From NCBI GenBank assembly GCA_963762165.1, contig CAVXJN010000001.1:903913-967912 (forward strand): a DNA stretch of 64,000 nt, in the 5' to 3' direction. The notes under the pieces are model-generated. The model was not told where the DNA came from and ran no database searches. It saw nothing but the letters and a program-made list of their open reading frames with translations. Source of the DNA: CAVXJN01 sp963762165 (lineage in GTDB: Bacteria; Pseudomonadota; Gammaproteobacteria; JASBUN01). The first letter of the stretch is position 1. The number at the start of each line of letters is the position of its first letter. Of the stretch, positions 34,818 through 43,813 are shown piece by piece. The position numbers and the translations under genes were made by a program.

Positions 34818-35438
34818 ATGAGAACCGTAAGCCAGCAGACCGTGCGCCGACATCAGACCCAGGTTCGAGGCTGCCGCCGCTGCCCGGATATGCAGGGTCC
34901 GCCGGTTACCGGCGAGCCGGTGATATCGCGGGTGATGTTGATCGGTCAAGCGCCGGGGCCCAAGGAAATCGTCGAAGCGCGGCCGTTCGCCTGGACCGCA
35001 GGGAAAACACTGTTCAAATGGTTCGCCGGTATTGGCATGAATGAACAAACCTTCCGCGAGCGAGTGTACATGACCGCAGTATGCCGCTGCTTTCCGGGCA
35101 AGAATCCTACCGGCGGCGACCGGGTACCGCGCCAGGACGAAATCGACAACTGTCGCGGTTGGCTGCAGCGGGAAGTGAAGCTGCTACAACCGCAGCTGGT
35201 GATTCCGGCCGGTAAACTTGCCATCACTCAACTCATGCCGGCGAAGCGCTTGGACACCGTCGTCGGCAAGCAGCATACCGTCACCGTCCACGGCCTGACC
35301 ATGGATGCGGTGCCCCTGCCGCACCCTTCCGGAGCTTCTACCTGGCACCGTACCGAACCCGGCAAATCGCTATTGCACCTCGCCTTGCAGAAGATCGCGG
35401 TTCACCCTGCCTGGCAGGCCGCACGGGAAGGGGATTGA
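34818..35438 (+). CDS. Uracil-DNA glycosylase family 4-like protein
   Basis: A 206-residue Fe-S uracil-DNA glycosylase superfamily member. Four cysteines fit the cluster pattern: CRRC near residue 18, one in AVCRCFPG near 86-88 and one in EIDNC near 107. The motif LIGQAPGPKE supplies the catalytic/uracil-binding loop and HPSGAS is the second motif. The ATG at 34818 begins just before the RTVSQQTVRRHQTQVRGCRRC start. Divergent from the rhomboid gene. Its 3' end overlaps the convergent SelW-like frame. Confidence 0.88.
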   Translation: MRTVSQQTVRRHQTQVRGCRRCPDMQGPPVTGEPVISRVMLIGQAPGPKEIVEARPFAWTAGKTLFKWFAGIGMNEQTFRERVYMTAVCRCFPGKNPTGGDRVPRQDEIDNCRGWLQREVKLLQPQLVIPAGKLAITQLMPAKRLDTVVGKQHTVTVHGLTMDAVPLPHPSGASTWHRTEPGKSLLHLALQKIAVHPAWQAAREGD

Positions 35439-35751
35439 AGATGGTTATTGCTCTCTGGTCATCCGGCAGCGAACTGCGTTCGCGGTGACCGAAACGTTTG
35501 TCCGACCCGATGCGGTCGCGAATCAGCAGTTTGATCTCCTTTGCCTCGGGAAAACGCCCGGCTTCGCGGCGGGAAAACAAGCACTGCTGGTCCAAGCGCA
35601 CGATGAAATGGCCGCCGCTGCCCGGCACCAGCGCTACTTCGCGCAATTCGTCTTCGAACGCTCGCAACAGCTCCTGGGCCAGCCAACCGGCGCGCAGCGC
35701 GAACCCGCACTGGCGGCAATACTCGATTTCGATTCTGGGAAGCTCGGACAT
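35338..35751 (-). CDS. SelT/SelW/SelH-type (Rdx) protein, Cys form
   Basis: A 137-residue reading frame whose first about 85 residues are an Rdx domain. It has the redox motif CRQC near residue 11, where selenoproteins have CxxU, and the segment VPGSGGHFIVRLDQQCLFSR, then KEIKLLIRDRIG. Family members usually stop soon after that point. Here the frame runs 48 more residues and overlaps the glycosylase gene by 101 bases. In another frame a TAA at 35445-35447 would give the usual length, so a one-base indel near 35450 is possible. Confidence 0.8.
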   Translation of the reverse strand: MSELPRIEIEYCRQCGFALRAGWLAQELLRAFEDELREVALVPGSGGHFIVRLDQQCLFSRREAGRFPEAKEIKLLIRDRIGSDKRFGHRERSSLPDDQRAITIFNPLPVRPARQGEPRSSARRGAIAICRVRYGAR

Positions 35752-35827
35752 CATCCAAGCGCACTGTCGGCGTTGCACGGACGGTTCCCGCGGCGGCCGT
35801 TACAGTCGAAGTGATCGCTACAGCAAG

Positions 35828-36118
35828 TCAAGCCATGCGTCCGAACAAGGCGTCGATACGGCGACCCAGATCGTCGAAGATGGCAAACAGCCCGGTGCCG
35901 AAATCCTCCTCGACCCAGGATTCGGCCTGCTGCAAACGCGCCTGCGCCAAGTGTTCCTCTGCATGCCGTTGGCGATGATGGATCTCGACCAACTCCCGAT
36001 GCAAGTCTTCGCGCAGTTTCGAGTCGGCACGCGCCACTTCGTCCTGCAACTCCGCCGTCATGGCACGATAACGCGTAAGCAGGCTCTCCAGGCGAGTGAT
36101 TTCGGTTTCGTAGTTCAT
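35828..36118 (-). CDS. Coiled-coil hypothetical protein
   Basis: A 96-residue soluble protein that is almost entirely charged helix: YETEITRLESLLTRYRAMTAELQDEVARADSKL and on. It then ends in a short hydrophobic segment (FGTGLFAIFDDLGRRIDALF). This predicts a dimeric coiled coil. No family recognised. On the same strand as the SelW-like gene, 76 bases upstream of it. Confidence 0.7.
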   Translation of the reverse strand: MNYETEITRLESLLTRYRAMTAELQDEVARADSKLREDLHRELVEIHHRQRHAEEHLAQARLQQAESWVEEDFGTGLFAIFDDLGRRIDALFGRMA

Positions 36119-36217
36119 TGCAAACTCCTCTTCCGATGGGGCCCATCGAACCTGCCCGTTCTTTCAAGTCATAGCAGAATGTGAGCCCCCCGCCGCGAAA
36201 AGGCTGGATCCCAGTCT

Positions 36218-36721
36218 CTATCCGGACTGCGGACCAATGGGTGCGGCTTCCACCACGTCGGTTCCCGAGAGCCGGTAGGCTTGGCCGAAACCTTTCACGT
36301 AAATCCCCTCGCGGGGCCGCAGGCGAAATAAGTGAAAATCCGGCAGCTGCCGCAGGGTGGCGACGATATTGCCGAACCTGCGGCTGAATTCCGTCAGCAT
36401 ACGCTCCCATTCCGGGCCGGGTTCGACCCGTTCGGCATCGCATTGATACGTCAGCCGACGACGAGCAAAGGGGTTGGCGCCCGAGGCTTGATCTTCGAGT
36501 AGCAGCACTTCGGCGCGCCCGCGTGCCAGATGCGCGGTATGGCGCGCGAGGGCACTGACGAAAACATAGAAGTCACCCGTGTTCGCGTCGCGCACGAAAG
36601 GCGCGTAACTGGCGTGGGGCATGGCGTCCTCGCCCACGGTGGCGAGTACCAGACTTTCGAATCGGCGCCGGAACGCCACCAGCTCGTCAGCCAAAGCGGC
36701 GCTCGTTGGCCGGGCGCCCAT
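36218..36721 (-). CDS. Pyridoxamine 5'-phosphate oxidase-fold protein (HugZ-like)
   Basis: A 167-residue split-barrel flavin-fold protein: LVLATVGEDAMPHASYAPFVRD near the start, LARGRAEVLLLEDQASGANPFARRRLTY in the middle, and FHLFRLRPREGIYVKGFGQAYRLSG near the end. That pattern is closest to HugZ-type heme utilisation proteins, which lack pyridoxamine oxidase activity. No heme-uptake genes are adjacent. Its start abuts the stop of the DUF4126 gene, so the two form an operon. Confidence 0.85.
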   Translation of the reverse strand: MGARPTSAALADELVAFRRRFESLVLATVGEDAMPHASYAPFVRDANTGDFYVFVSALARHTAHLARGRAEVLLLEDQASGANPFARRRLTYQCDAERVEPGPEWERMLTEFSRRFGNIVATLRQLPDFHLFRLRPREGIYVKGFGQAYRLSGTDVVEAAPIGPQSG

Positions 36722-37420
36722 TCAAGGATTCCGGCTGGCGCCCGGCGGCTGTGGCGAAGCATCGGCGTCAAGCAATGGTTCGCGTCCGTCCCCAGTGGGC
36801 CAGGAGGTTTTGAGCGGCGGCGGTGATGCACCGCCGAACAGCGCCCGCAGTCGCGCAAACACCCACTTGATGGCACGCCACAGGCGCGGCAAAAGCCAAA
36901 CGACAAGAATCACGAACGCGACCAGCAGCACCAGGAACAGCCACGGATGCTGCAACGCAGTCCAGAGGCCCACCACCACGGCAACATCTTCGGCCAACGA
37001 TGCCAGCCAATTGCTGAACGGTTCCGGCGAAGTGTTGATCAGCACTCTGCTGCCGGCCTTGGTGGCGTGGGTTCCCGCGGCCAGGGTTCCGCCGACGATG
37101 GCGGCCGCCAACTGCGCCTCAGGACCGACGTGAGCTACTGCACCGGCCGCCAGCAACGCGCCGGCCGGTATTCGTATGAAGGTATGGATAGCGTCCCATC
37201 CGGTATCGACGCCCGGGGTCTTGTCGGCAAAGAACTCCACCGCATACATGAACCCGGCGGCGACCATGACCAGAGGGTCGGTCAAAATCTGCAGGTCCGG
37301 CGGCAGATCCACATAACCGGTCGCGCCCATGTAACCGAGCACCAACAGGGTTGCATAGAGATTGATGCCGCTTGCCCAGGCCGCGCCCATGGACAGGGCA
37401 ATGGTTTCCGTAATTCCCAT
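36722..37420 (-). CDS. DUF4126 family membrane protein
   Basis: A 232-residue inner-membrane protein: about five hydrophobic segments between residues 5 and 190, and a hydrophilic Pro-rich tail. Family blocks are SGINLYATLLVLGYMGATGY and EFFADKTPGVDTGWDAIHTFIRIPAGA. Function of DUF4126 is unknown. GGAGTCGAG precedes the ATG. The HugZ-like gene follows with no gap. Confidence 0.85.
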   Translation of the reverse strand: MGITETIALSMGAAWASGINLYATLLVLGYMGATGYVDLPPDLQILTDPLVMVAAGFMYAVEFFADKTPGVDTGWDAIHTFIRIPAGALLAAGAVAHVGPEAQLAAAIVGGTLAAGTHATKAGSRVLINTSPEPFSNWLASLAEDVAVVVGLWTALQHPWLFLVLLVAFVILVVWLLPRLWRAIKWVFARLRALFGGASPPPLKTSWPTGDGREPLLDADASPQPPGASRNP

Positions 37421-37472
37421 CTCGACTCCGCCCGCGCGGCTCGGCCGCGCATTCGCTATTCAGCGGGGTGCG

Positions 37473-38105
37473 TCACAGCCGCACGCCCGTTCCCCCGAGG
37501 CCACAGTATCCGCCAGGATTTTTGGCCAAGTATTGCTGATGATAGTCCTCGGCGTAATAGAAAGTCGGCGCGTCGATGATCTCGGAGGTGATGTGGGCGC
37601 GACGCCCGGCCGCCTCCAGCGCCTGCTGATAGGCATCGCGCGAGGCTTCCGCGGCGGCGCGCTGTTCCTGATCGTAGACATAGATACCGGAGCGATATTG
37701 GGTACCGACATCGTTGCCCTGGCGCATTCCCTGGGTTGGATCGTGGGATTCCCAGAACAGGCGCAACAGCTCCTGATACTCGACAGTGTTTGGGTCGAAC
37801 ACCACCCGCACCACCTCGTTGTGACCCGTGAGGCCGCTACAAACCTCGCGATAGGTCGGATTCGGCGTGTAGCCGCCACTATAACCGACCATCGTGCTGT
37901 AGACCCCGGCCCGCTCCCAGAACACTCTCTCCGCGCCCCAGAAACAGCCCAATCCGAACATTGCCAACTGCATGCCTTCCGGGAAGGGCGGCTGCAGCCG
38001 GTTACCGTTGACGAAATGCGATTCCGGTGCTTCAAGCGCTTGTTCGCGGCCAGGCAACGCCTCGTCGGGACGCGGCATTTCGGCGCGTTTGCGAAATCCG
38101 AGCAT
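37473..38105 (-). CDS. msrA: Peptide methionine sulfoxide reductase A
   Basis: A 210-residue MsrA that reduces methionine S-sulfoxide in proteins. The catalytic Cys is in GCFWG near residue 53. Other family motifs are YSGGYTPNPTYREVCSGLTGH, VFWESHDPT (written here as LFWESHDPTQ) and HQQYLAKNPGGYCG, with a resolving Cys at the end. About 45 residues precede the core, as in the long E. coli form. GGAGA precedes the ATG at 38105. No signal peptide, so cytoplasmic; no msrB nearby. Confidence 0.95.
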   Translation of the reverse strand: MLGFRKRAEMPRPDEALPGREQALEAPESHFVNGNRLQPPFPEGMQLAMFGLGCFWGAERVFWERAGVYSTMVGYSGGYTPNPTYREVCSGLTGHNEVVRVVFDPNTVEYQELLRLFWESHDPTQGMRQGNDVGTQYRSGIYVYDQEQRAAAEASRDAYQQALEAAGRRAHITSEIIDAPTFYYAEDYHQQYLAKNPGGYCGLGGTGVRL

Positions 38106-38258
38106 GGAAGTCTCCTGCCCGCCCCGTGACGGGGCTTCGGTCCCATTTTGGACCGCCTCGGGCAATAGGTACAGGGGTCGCCCACGGGGCTGAATCGCCA
38201 CCGCCCGGATTCAAGACGGGCGGCAGCGCGTTTGCGCCAACTCCGGGCCGCCCTGGCG

Positions 38259-38810
38259 CTATTGCAAATCCAAGCTGCCGCTGCAATTGCGGTCGTAGAC
38301 CGGCTGATCGGTCTCGCGGCGCAAGGTGGCGCTCAACAGGTGATCGCGCCGCGCGCCGAGTTCCAGCAAGTGCACAACCTGCAAGCCTTTCAGGGTCAGA
38401 TAGTCGGAAAGCAAGCCACGGTGGCAGTGCTCGGGGGCGCGCTCGGCACACATTACGGCGATCGCCGTCTGACCGGCCAGACGCATCAACTGGGTTGCCG
38501 CACGCTGGAACGGGTCGGTTTCCATGTGGTCGGCGTAGCCGCGCAGGCCTTCATCGGTAAGCCCGTTGTGACGGGAGTTCGGCCGCGGGTCACGCTTGCC
38601 GCCCAGTTGACGTCCCGCCCAATGATAAGTCATGTCGTTTTGTTCCAACGCGTCGCGTAAGCGATCGCTGTCGAAATGCGGGTAACGCTGTGAGCGCGGC
38701 CAGGCGCGCACGTCCACAAGAGCGTTCACATTGGCTTCGCTCAGGACCGCCAGAAACTCCGTCAAGGGGCGATCACTGTGACCGATGGTAAAAACGGTGG
38801 TCAGTGGCAT
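38259..38810 (-). CDS. DUF488 family protein
   Basis: A 183-residue DUF488 protein. Motifs are TIGHSDRPLTEFLAVL near the start, DVRAWPRSQRYPHFDSDRL, and a Cys-rich AVMCAERAPEHCHRGLLSDYL block with two cysteines and His residues. The block is conserved in the family and may bind a metal or act as a thiol site. No function is established. It lies just downstream of the DUF3857 gene on the same strand. Confidence 0.9.
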   Translation of the reverse strand: MPLTTVFTIGHSDRPLTEFLAVLSEANVNALVDVRAWPRSQRYPHFDSDRLRDALEQNDMTYHWAGRQLGGKRDPRPNSRHNGLTDEGLRGYADHMETDPFQRAATQLMRLAGQTAIAVMCAERAPEHCHRGLLSDYLTLKGLQVVHLLELGARRDHLLSATLRRETDQPVYDRNCSGSLDLQ

Positions 38811-38847
38811 GGCTTAATCTTCGCAGGTACAGCGCGCGGGCGCAGCT

Positions 38848-40908
38848 TCAGCGGCTGGCGCCGTTGATCGCCCGATCGAGCACGGTAAACGGGTTCGACG
38901 CCGGCTTGTGCGAGTTCTCGGGCAAAGCTTTGCCGGGTGCCGCCACCCAGCCCGAATAGCATAGGCTGCCGTTGATTCTCCGCAAATTGTCGAGGTGGCG
39001 CGATACCCGCGCCGTGGGCACCGCGTCGGTCTTGGAGAGGTAATCATGCACCACGCGCAGGTCGCGCTTGCGGTAGCCCGCTTCCTGGCGGTAACGGATT
39101 GCGTCGTCCTCCACGGTCAGCACTGGATCTTTGCCGACATCGAATCGATCCAGGTCCGGAAAATGCAATACGCTGGAATGGCGAATGTGGATCGGATACT
39201 GCAGCGCCAACGGCGTATGCCGGCGCACCGTGTCCGGCAACGCCGTATAAGGCTGAATCGTGCCACCGCACAAGCGGAAATAGAGTTTGCCGTGTTCGCG
39301 ATCCCAGAAGTCAGGGATGCGATAGCGCTCCACCACGCGCAGCTCGCTGCGGGCAGGGTCGGCGCGCACCTCCGGTTGGGCCTCGAGTTCAATCCCGGGA
39401 TACCGGCGCGCGTAATAATTCAGGTACTGGCGTGACAGCCCTTCGACGGTGTCGCACGCCAGGCGTTGGCGCTGGAGTTCGGCTTCGGCACCGCGGTAGA
39501 CCGATTGCACCCGGAATTCCACGGGCCGGTCGTAGGCCGAAACCTCGAACCGCTCTTCGACATCCACCGAAGCCCGCTGCGGTACATCGCTGTGCATTTC
39601 CTGCAGCGGCGGCGAATCTGCACCGACTGCCAGGGCGACGCCGTAGTCCGGTGTACTCAATGTATCGAGGGTGCCTTCCTGAAAGTTGCGGGTACCGTCC
39701 AGCCAGTACCGGTGGCCGTCGATGGTCGCCAGTACGATGACATGGTCGAACAGCCCCGGGCTCGGCAGCCAGTCGGCGATCGCACGATTGAACTCCGACG
39801 ATACCAGCGCCGGCCGGGCCTTGACATCGAGGGCGCGCAACAACGCGATCAGCAACTGCGCCTTGTCCTTGCAGTCTCCGAACCGGCGCGCATACACGGT
39901 GTTGGGATTACCCGGGCGATGGGAATTCTGGCCCATCTCGATGCCGAAGTAGCGGATGTCGCGTTGCACGAACGCAAGCGCCCGCCGCACCGCTTCGCGC
40001 CGGTCTCCCAGAGCGCGCCACTGACGCACCATTTCCTGCAGTTGCGGCGCCAGCTTGCCGTGCCACGCATATAGATCGTTGGCCCAATGCTGCACTGCGC
40101 GCCAGTCCGGATATTCGCTGACTTGCACCCATTGCTGGGGTAGATACCAACGCGGATTCTGCCCTTCGTCGATGAACGGCGCGACGTGATCCAGTTGCCA
40201 CCAATATTCCCGCTCGCCTTGACCTACTTTTGTCCGCGGTTGCGGCGCGCCATTGTAGGTACGCACCTGCAGCTTGTGCGAAGCCGGCACCAACACGCGC
40301 CGCACCACCCGCTCCACCGGTACGCCCCAGGACAGGGTGTCGGACGAGAAATAGCGGTTACCGAATACCGGATTGCGGCCCTGGAGGGAATAGGAATATT
40401 CGATTACGTCGCCGATGCGTACGTCGTCGAGCACGATCACTGCACTGACCGTGCCGACATACAGACTCTGATCCATTTCCGGTTCGCGTTGCAGCAAACG
40501 GACGTAGCCGCCGTCGCGCTTGTCCAGTTCGCGCCCACCGCGCTGAATTACGATGCGGTGAATGGTCAGCTTCTCATACTCGGGATTGAATGTGATTTCG
40601 TGCTGCGCGGCATCGGCCAGGCCGTCCTGACGCAACGGTGTCAGCGCCAAGCGCCGAAACACAGTCTCGCCCTCGCCTTCCACTTTGATCTGCTTTTCCA
40701 CCAACAGGTAACCGATGGCGGCGCCTTGGCTCCGGGCCGCCGCCGCAGCAGCCGGCACCGCAACCGGAGTCACCCAAGCGGGCTCCGGAGCTGTGGCATA
40801 GCGATATTGCGCAGACACGACCGTGTCGGCCTGAGCGCGCGCCGAAAGCACGAGCACCAACAGCGCCAGACAACGCAATGGAGGTCGCAGGTAAAGTCCT
40901 ATTCCCAC
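38848..40908 (-). CDS. DUF3857/transglutaminase-like exported protein
   Basis: A 686-residue secreted protein with an N-terminal signal peptide (cleavage after about residue 27). A DUF3857 domain spans about residues 80-270, and a transglutaminase-like papain-fold domain about 290-400. The catalytic Cys is in RFGDCKDKAQLLIALL; His and Asp follow in GLFDHVIVLATIDGHRYWLDGT. A C-terminal beta domain follows. Such proteins are periplasmic and of unknown substrate, probably acting on envelope peptides. It is the first gene of a probable pair with DUF488. Confidence 0.9.
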   Translation of the reverse strand: MGIGLYLRPPLRCLALLVLVLSARAQADTVVSAQYRYATAPEPAWVTPVAVPAAAAAARSQGAAIGYLLVEKQIKVEGEGETVFRRLALTPLRQDGLADAAQHEITFNPEYEKLTIHRIVIQRGGRELDKRDGGYVRLLQREPEMDQSLYVGTVSAVIVLDDVRIGDVIEYSYSLQGRNPVFGNRYFSSDTLSWGVPVERVVRRVLVPASHKLQVRTYNGAPQPRTKVGQGEREYWWQLDHVAPFIDEGQNPRWYLPQQWVQVSEYPDWRAVQHWANDLYAWHGKLAPQLQEMVRQWRALGDRREAVRRALAFVQRDIRYFGIEMGQNSHRPGNPNTVYARRFGDCKDKAQLLIALLRALDVKARPALVSSEFNRAIADWLPSPGLFDHVIVLATIDGHRYWLDGTRNFQEGTLDTLSTPDYGVALAVGADSPPLQEMHSDVPQRASVDVEERFEVSAYDRPVEFRVQSVYRGAEAELQRQRLACDTVEGLSRQYLNYYARRYPGIELEAQPEVRADPARSELRVVERYRIPDFWDREHGKLYFRLCGGTIQPYTALPDTVRRHTPLALQYPIHIRHSSVLHFPDLDRFDVGKDPVLTVEDDAIRYRQEAGYRKRDLRVVHDYLSKTDAVPTARVSRHLDNLRRINGSLCYSGWVAAPGKALPENSHKPASNPFTVLDRAINGASR

Positions 40909-40966
40909 GTTTCGACTACCAAGGCAGATCCAATTACCCTGATAGTCGGCAGGTTGGCGGAAAAAT

Positions 40967-41662
40967 TCAGTTCACGTGCCCCGACTGAGGCGCAAACCGC
41001 AACAGGTAATTGGTGTGCAAAAGCGGGCTGTCTTCCAACAGGCGGAAACCGGCGGCCTCGATCTCCTGAATCACTGTCGCGCGGCCCGCGCGAACATGTC
41101 CCAGGACCCAGCCCGAACTCTCTCCGGGCTGGCGTCGAAAATCGACCACCATCAGTGTGCCCGTCGAACGCAACGCGCGGCGAATGGAGCGCAGCATGTC
41201 CTGGGGATATTCGAGGTGATGGTAGGTATCGCAAATGAACGCCAGGTCGACCGACGACGCTGGCAAGCCGGTTCCGTGGGCGTCATTCACCACCCCTTCG
41301 ACGTTGGCGAATCCTTCCGCCTTGGCCCGCTCCACGCCTTTGTGCACGAACGCCAGCGAGATGTCGACGGCGTAGACCTTGCCCTCGCTGCCCACGGCCC
41401 GGGCGAACAACCGGGTGAACAAGCCGGTTCCGGCGCCAATATCGGCGACTGTCATGCCGGCGCGAACGCCGCTGGCGGCAACGATATCGCCGCGGCGGTC
41501 ATAGACTTCGCGTCCAGGCCGTTCGAAAGTCGCGACCCAGCGATCGAAATCCGGGTGTTCGTAGTTACGGTTGATGCCGGGACGGACGCTGGCCTCTTCA
41601 GCCGACACCGCAGTGGCAAACGCCAACGCATACACCGCAATCAGAACAAAACGAAGCCACAT
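40967..41662 (-). CDS. Exported class I SAM-dependent methyltransferase
   Basis: A 231-residue protein with a signal peptide (VLIAVYALAFATAVSAEE) followed by a complete methyltransferase fold. The SAM-binding motif I is VADIGAGTGLFTRLFA, motif II VYAVDISLAFV, and there is a DTYHHLEYPQDMLRSIRRAL block. A start at 41707 would only lengthen the N-terminus. A periplasmic SAM methyltransferase is puzzling, since SAM is cytoplasmic; the segment could instead be a membrane anchor. Neighbouring genes do not suggest a substrate. Confidence 0.85.
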   Translation of the reverse strand: MWLRFVLIAVYALAFATAVSAEEASVRPGINRNYEHPDFDRWVATFERPGREVYDRRGDIVAASGVRAGMTVADIGAGTGLFTRLFARAVGSEGKVYAVDISLAFVHKGVERAKAEGFANVEGVVNDAHGTGLPASSVDLAFICDTYHHLEYPQDMLRSIRRALRSTGTLMVVDFRRQPGESSGWVLGHVRAGRATVIQEIEAAGFRLLEDSPLLHTNYLLRFAPQSGHVN

Positions 41663-41759
41663 CGGAATCACCTGCGAGGCCGTGCGCTGTCTCAACATAG
41701 CGCGCAATGGGCGCCATGCAAAGCAGGCGGCATACCCAACATTCCGTTACAGTAACGCC

Positions 41760-42950
41760 ATGACACCTGGTCCGCCTGAAGATGCAGCCGCAACCCGCAA
41801 ATTGGCCGACGAATTATTCATGTCCGGGCGTTTCCGGCAAGCGCACGCCGAATATACGCAACTGCAACGGGAAACCTGCGCCAATCCTGCGCTGCAACTC
41901 AACCTGGTGCGACTGAACCTGCTGGACGACCGCCCGCGGGAGGCTTTGCAACGACTACAACCCATTCTGGCGGCGCAGCCGAAGCTGCCGGGGGCGCTGG
42001 CATTGGCGGCCGAAGCGCATTATCGGCTGGGTGAGTTCCAGCCCGCGGCAGCGCTATACCGACAAGTCGGCAGAACTGCACTTGCCGACATTCTTGTCGC
42101 GTTCGAAGGCCGCGTGCCATGGCGCCTGAGCGGCGCGCGCCAAGCGAGCCTGAGCTGGATCGCGAGCGAACCATTGCCGGTGATCGGCGTCCAATGCGGC
42201 ACGCACGTGCTGCATCTGGTGATCGACACTGGCGCAAGCGAATTGGTTCTGGACCGCGCCGCGGCGCAATCCCTGGGGTTGGCGCTGAGTGAGCCCGAGT
42301 CGGCGGCATTCGCTGGCGGGCGCAGTGCCAATTTGCAGCACGGGCGACTACCGGAACTGGACCTGAATGGAATTCATGTACACGACCTGCCGGTGCACGT
42401 GGCGGCGCTGCGCGAATCGGTTGCGCCTTGGTTTCCGCACTTGGAAATCGACGGCATTCTCGGCCTCGGCGCATTCGCCCACCTCGAAGTGGCGCTGGAT
42501 TATCGGAGCCGGCAGATGCGGCTGCGCACTCCCGCGGTGAACGAAGGCGACCCGGTCGGCGCACCGATGTATTTGACGCCCGGGCGCCAACTGCTCACCG
42601 AGGCTCGGGTCAACGGCACCCTTCCGACGCTGGTGTTCGTCGACACCGGAATGAGCGGCGCCGCATTCGCAGCACCCGCATCCACGGTACAAGCGGCCAG
42701 GTTGGCGCTGCCCGAGTCCGATTTGGTTTCCGAGCACGGCGGCGGTGGTACGAGGGCGGGCATACCGTTCGTATTACCCGAACTAGAAGCGGGCGGGTGC
42801 CGACGCGAAAACGTCAATGCCGTTTTGTTGCCGCGCTTCCCGCTCGAACGCCAGTATGGCTTTCGGATCGGCGGTCTACTGGCGCACGATTTTTTCCGCG
42901 GCCAATGCCTGACCTTGCAATTCGATCGGATGCGCATCCTGATCGACTGA
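41760..42950 (+). CDS. TPR-containing retropepsin-like aspartic protease with two DTG motifs
   Basis: A 396-residue protein. Residues 8-125 are TPR-like helices (AEYTQLQRETCANPALQLNLVRL and on). Then come two aspartic-protease half-domains: one with LVIDTGASELVLD near residue 158, the other with VFVDTGMSGAAF near residue 293. A hydrophobic DGILGLGAF motif follows the first. Two DTG half-sites in one chain predict a pepsin-like single-chain active site, not the usual retropepsin homodimer. No signal peptide is obvious. Start is ATG at 41760. Confidence 0.82.
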   Translation: MTPGPPEDAAATRKLADELFMSGRFRQAHAEYTQLQRETCANPALQLNLVRLNLLDDRPREALQRLQPILAAQPKLPGALALAAEAHYRLGEFQPAAALYRQVGRTALADILVAFEGRVPWRLSGARQASLSWIASEPLPVIGVQCGTHVLHLVIDTGASELVLDRAAAQSLGLALSEPESAAFAGGRSANLQHGRLPELDLNGIHVHDLPVHVAALRESVAPWFPHLEIDGILGLGAFAHLEVALDYRSRQMRLRTPAVNEGDPVGAPMYLTPGRQLLTEARVNGTLPTLVFVDTGMSGAAFAAPASTVQAARLALPESDLVSEHGGGGTRAGIPFVLPELEAGGCRRENVNAVLLPRFPLERQYGFRIGGLLAHDFFRGQCLTLQFDRMRILID

Positions 42951-42974
42951 GGGCCCGCGCCGATCGATCCTCGA

Positions 42975-43457
42975 TCATTCGACGAACTGCAGCCGTTCCT
43001 GCACGGCATCGACCCCGGCCCGGGCACACAGCCCGTCCTGGTCGCCTCCCGGCGCGCCGCTGACACCCACCGCACCCAGAAACGAACCGGCCGCGCGAAT
43101 GGCGACGCCGCCTTCCAGCATCAGGACGCCGCCGACCTGATTCAGTTCCGGTCGGATATCGCGGCGGTTGTGGCGGAAATCCGCCGAATCGATTCCGGAC
43201 AGAACGCTCGCATTGGCCTTGCGCTCCGCGATCTCGGTATTGAAGCGGCTGGCGAATACGTCGCGCAGCGTCACCATCACCATGCCGTCGCGATCCACCA
43301 CCACGACGCTCACTTGATAGCCTTTGCCGCGACAGGATGCCAACGCGGCATCGGCGATGTCCCGCGCCAGATCCAGGCTCATGCGCCGGACCTGCACGAC
43401 GTCGTTGTCGGGCGCAGCGGCCGCTTGCATTGCGCACGCCAGGAACGCCCCGAGCAT
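42975..43457 (-). CDS. GlcG/HbpS-type heme-binding-like protein
   Basis: A 160-residue exported protein. A short signal peptide (MLGAFLACAMQAAAA) precedes a GlcG/HbpS domain with LARDIADAALASCRGKGYQVSVVVVDRDG and a C-terminal GGVAIRAAGSFLGAVGVSGAPGG. Family members include heme-binding and degradation-linked proteins of unclear role. The start is probably ATG at 43457, but GTG codons just upstream in frame cannot be excluded. It starts 18 bases after the stop of the 87-residue membrane gene. Confidence 0.85.
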   Translation of the reverse strand: MLGAFLACAMQAAAAPDNDVVQVRRMSLDLARDIADAALASCRGKGYQVSVVVVDRDGMVMVTLRDVFASRFNTEIAERKANASVLSGIDSADFRHNRRDIRPELNQVGGVLMLEGGVAIRAAGSFLGAVGVSGAPGGDQDGLCARAGVDAVQERLQFVE

Positions 43458-43474
43458 GATCGCCGCGCGCACAC

Positions 43475-43738
43475 TCACGACAACAAGAACACGATCAATA
43501 CCAGCAACAGACAGCCGCCGGTGGCAAACCACGCAATGTCCATGACCCGTGACCAGCGACGGTAGCGGATTTCCATCTCGGTTCGGACCTGGTGACGTAA
43601 AGGATTCCAGGGATCGCAGTCCCGGAACAGGCGGGCCAGTTCCGGTGCACTCAGCTTTTCCAATTGGACGCGTTCCACCTGCATGCCTCCGTGTTGCGGC
43701 GCCGGGTCGGAAGGCACCTCCCGGCGGCTGTTACCCAT
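43475..43738 (-). CDS. Small C-terminally anchored membrane protein
   Basis: An 87-residue protein with a charged N-terminal part (VERVQLEKLSAPELARLFRDCDPWNPLRHQVRTEMEIRYRRW) and one C-terminal transmembrane helix (IAWFATGGCLLLVLIVFLL). No family recognised. A start at residue 19 (43684) is also possible. Operon with the heme-binding-like gene. Confidence 0.65.
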   Translation of the reverse strand: MGNSRREVPSDPAPQHGGMQVERVQLEKLSAPELARLFRDCDPWNPLRHQVRTEMEIRYRRWSRVMDIAWFATGGCLLLVLIVFLLS

Positions 43739-43813
43739 TCCCGAATACTAGATGCTCGCGCAAAGCCCGGCGCGGGCGACAGCTCCATGTGCCTACTTTT
43801 TTTGGCACCGGGA

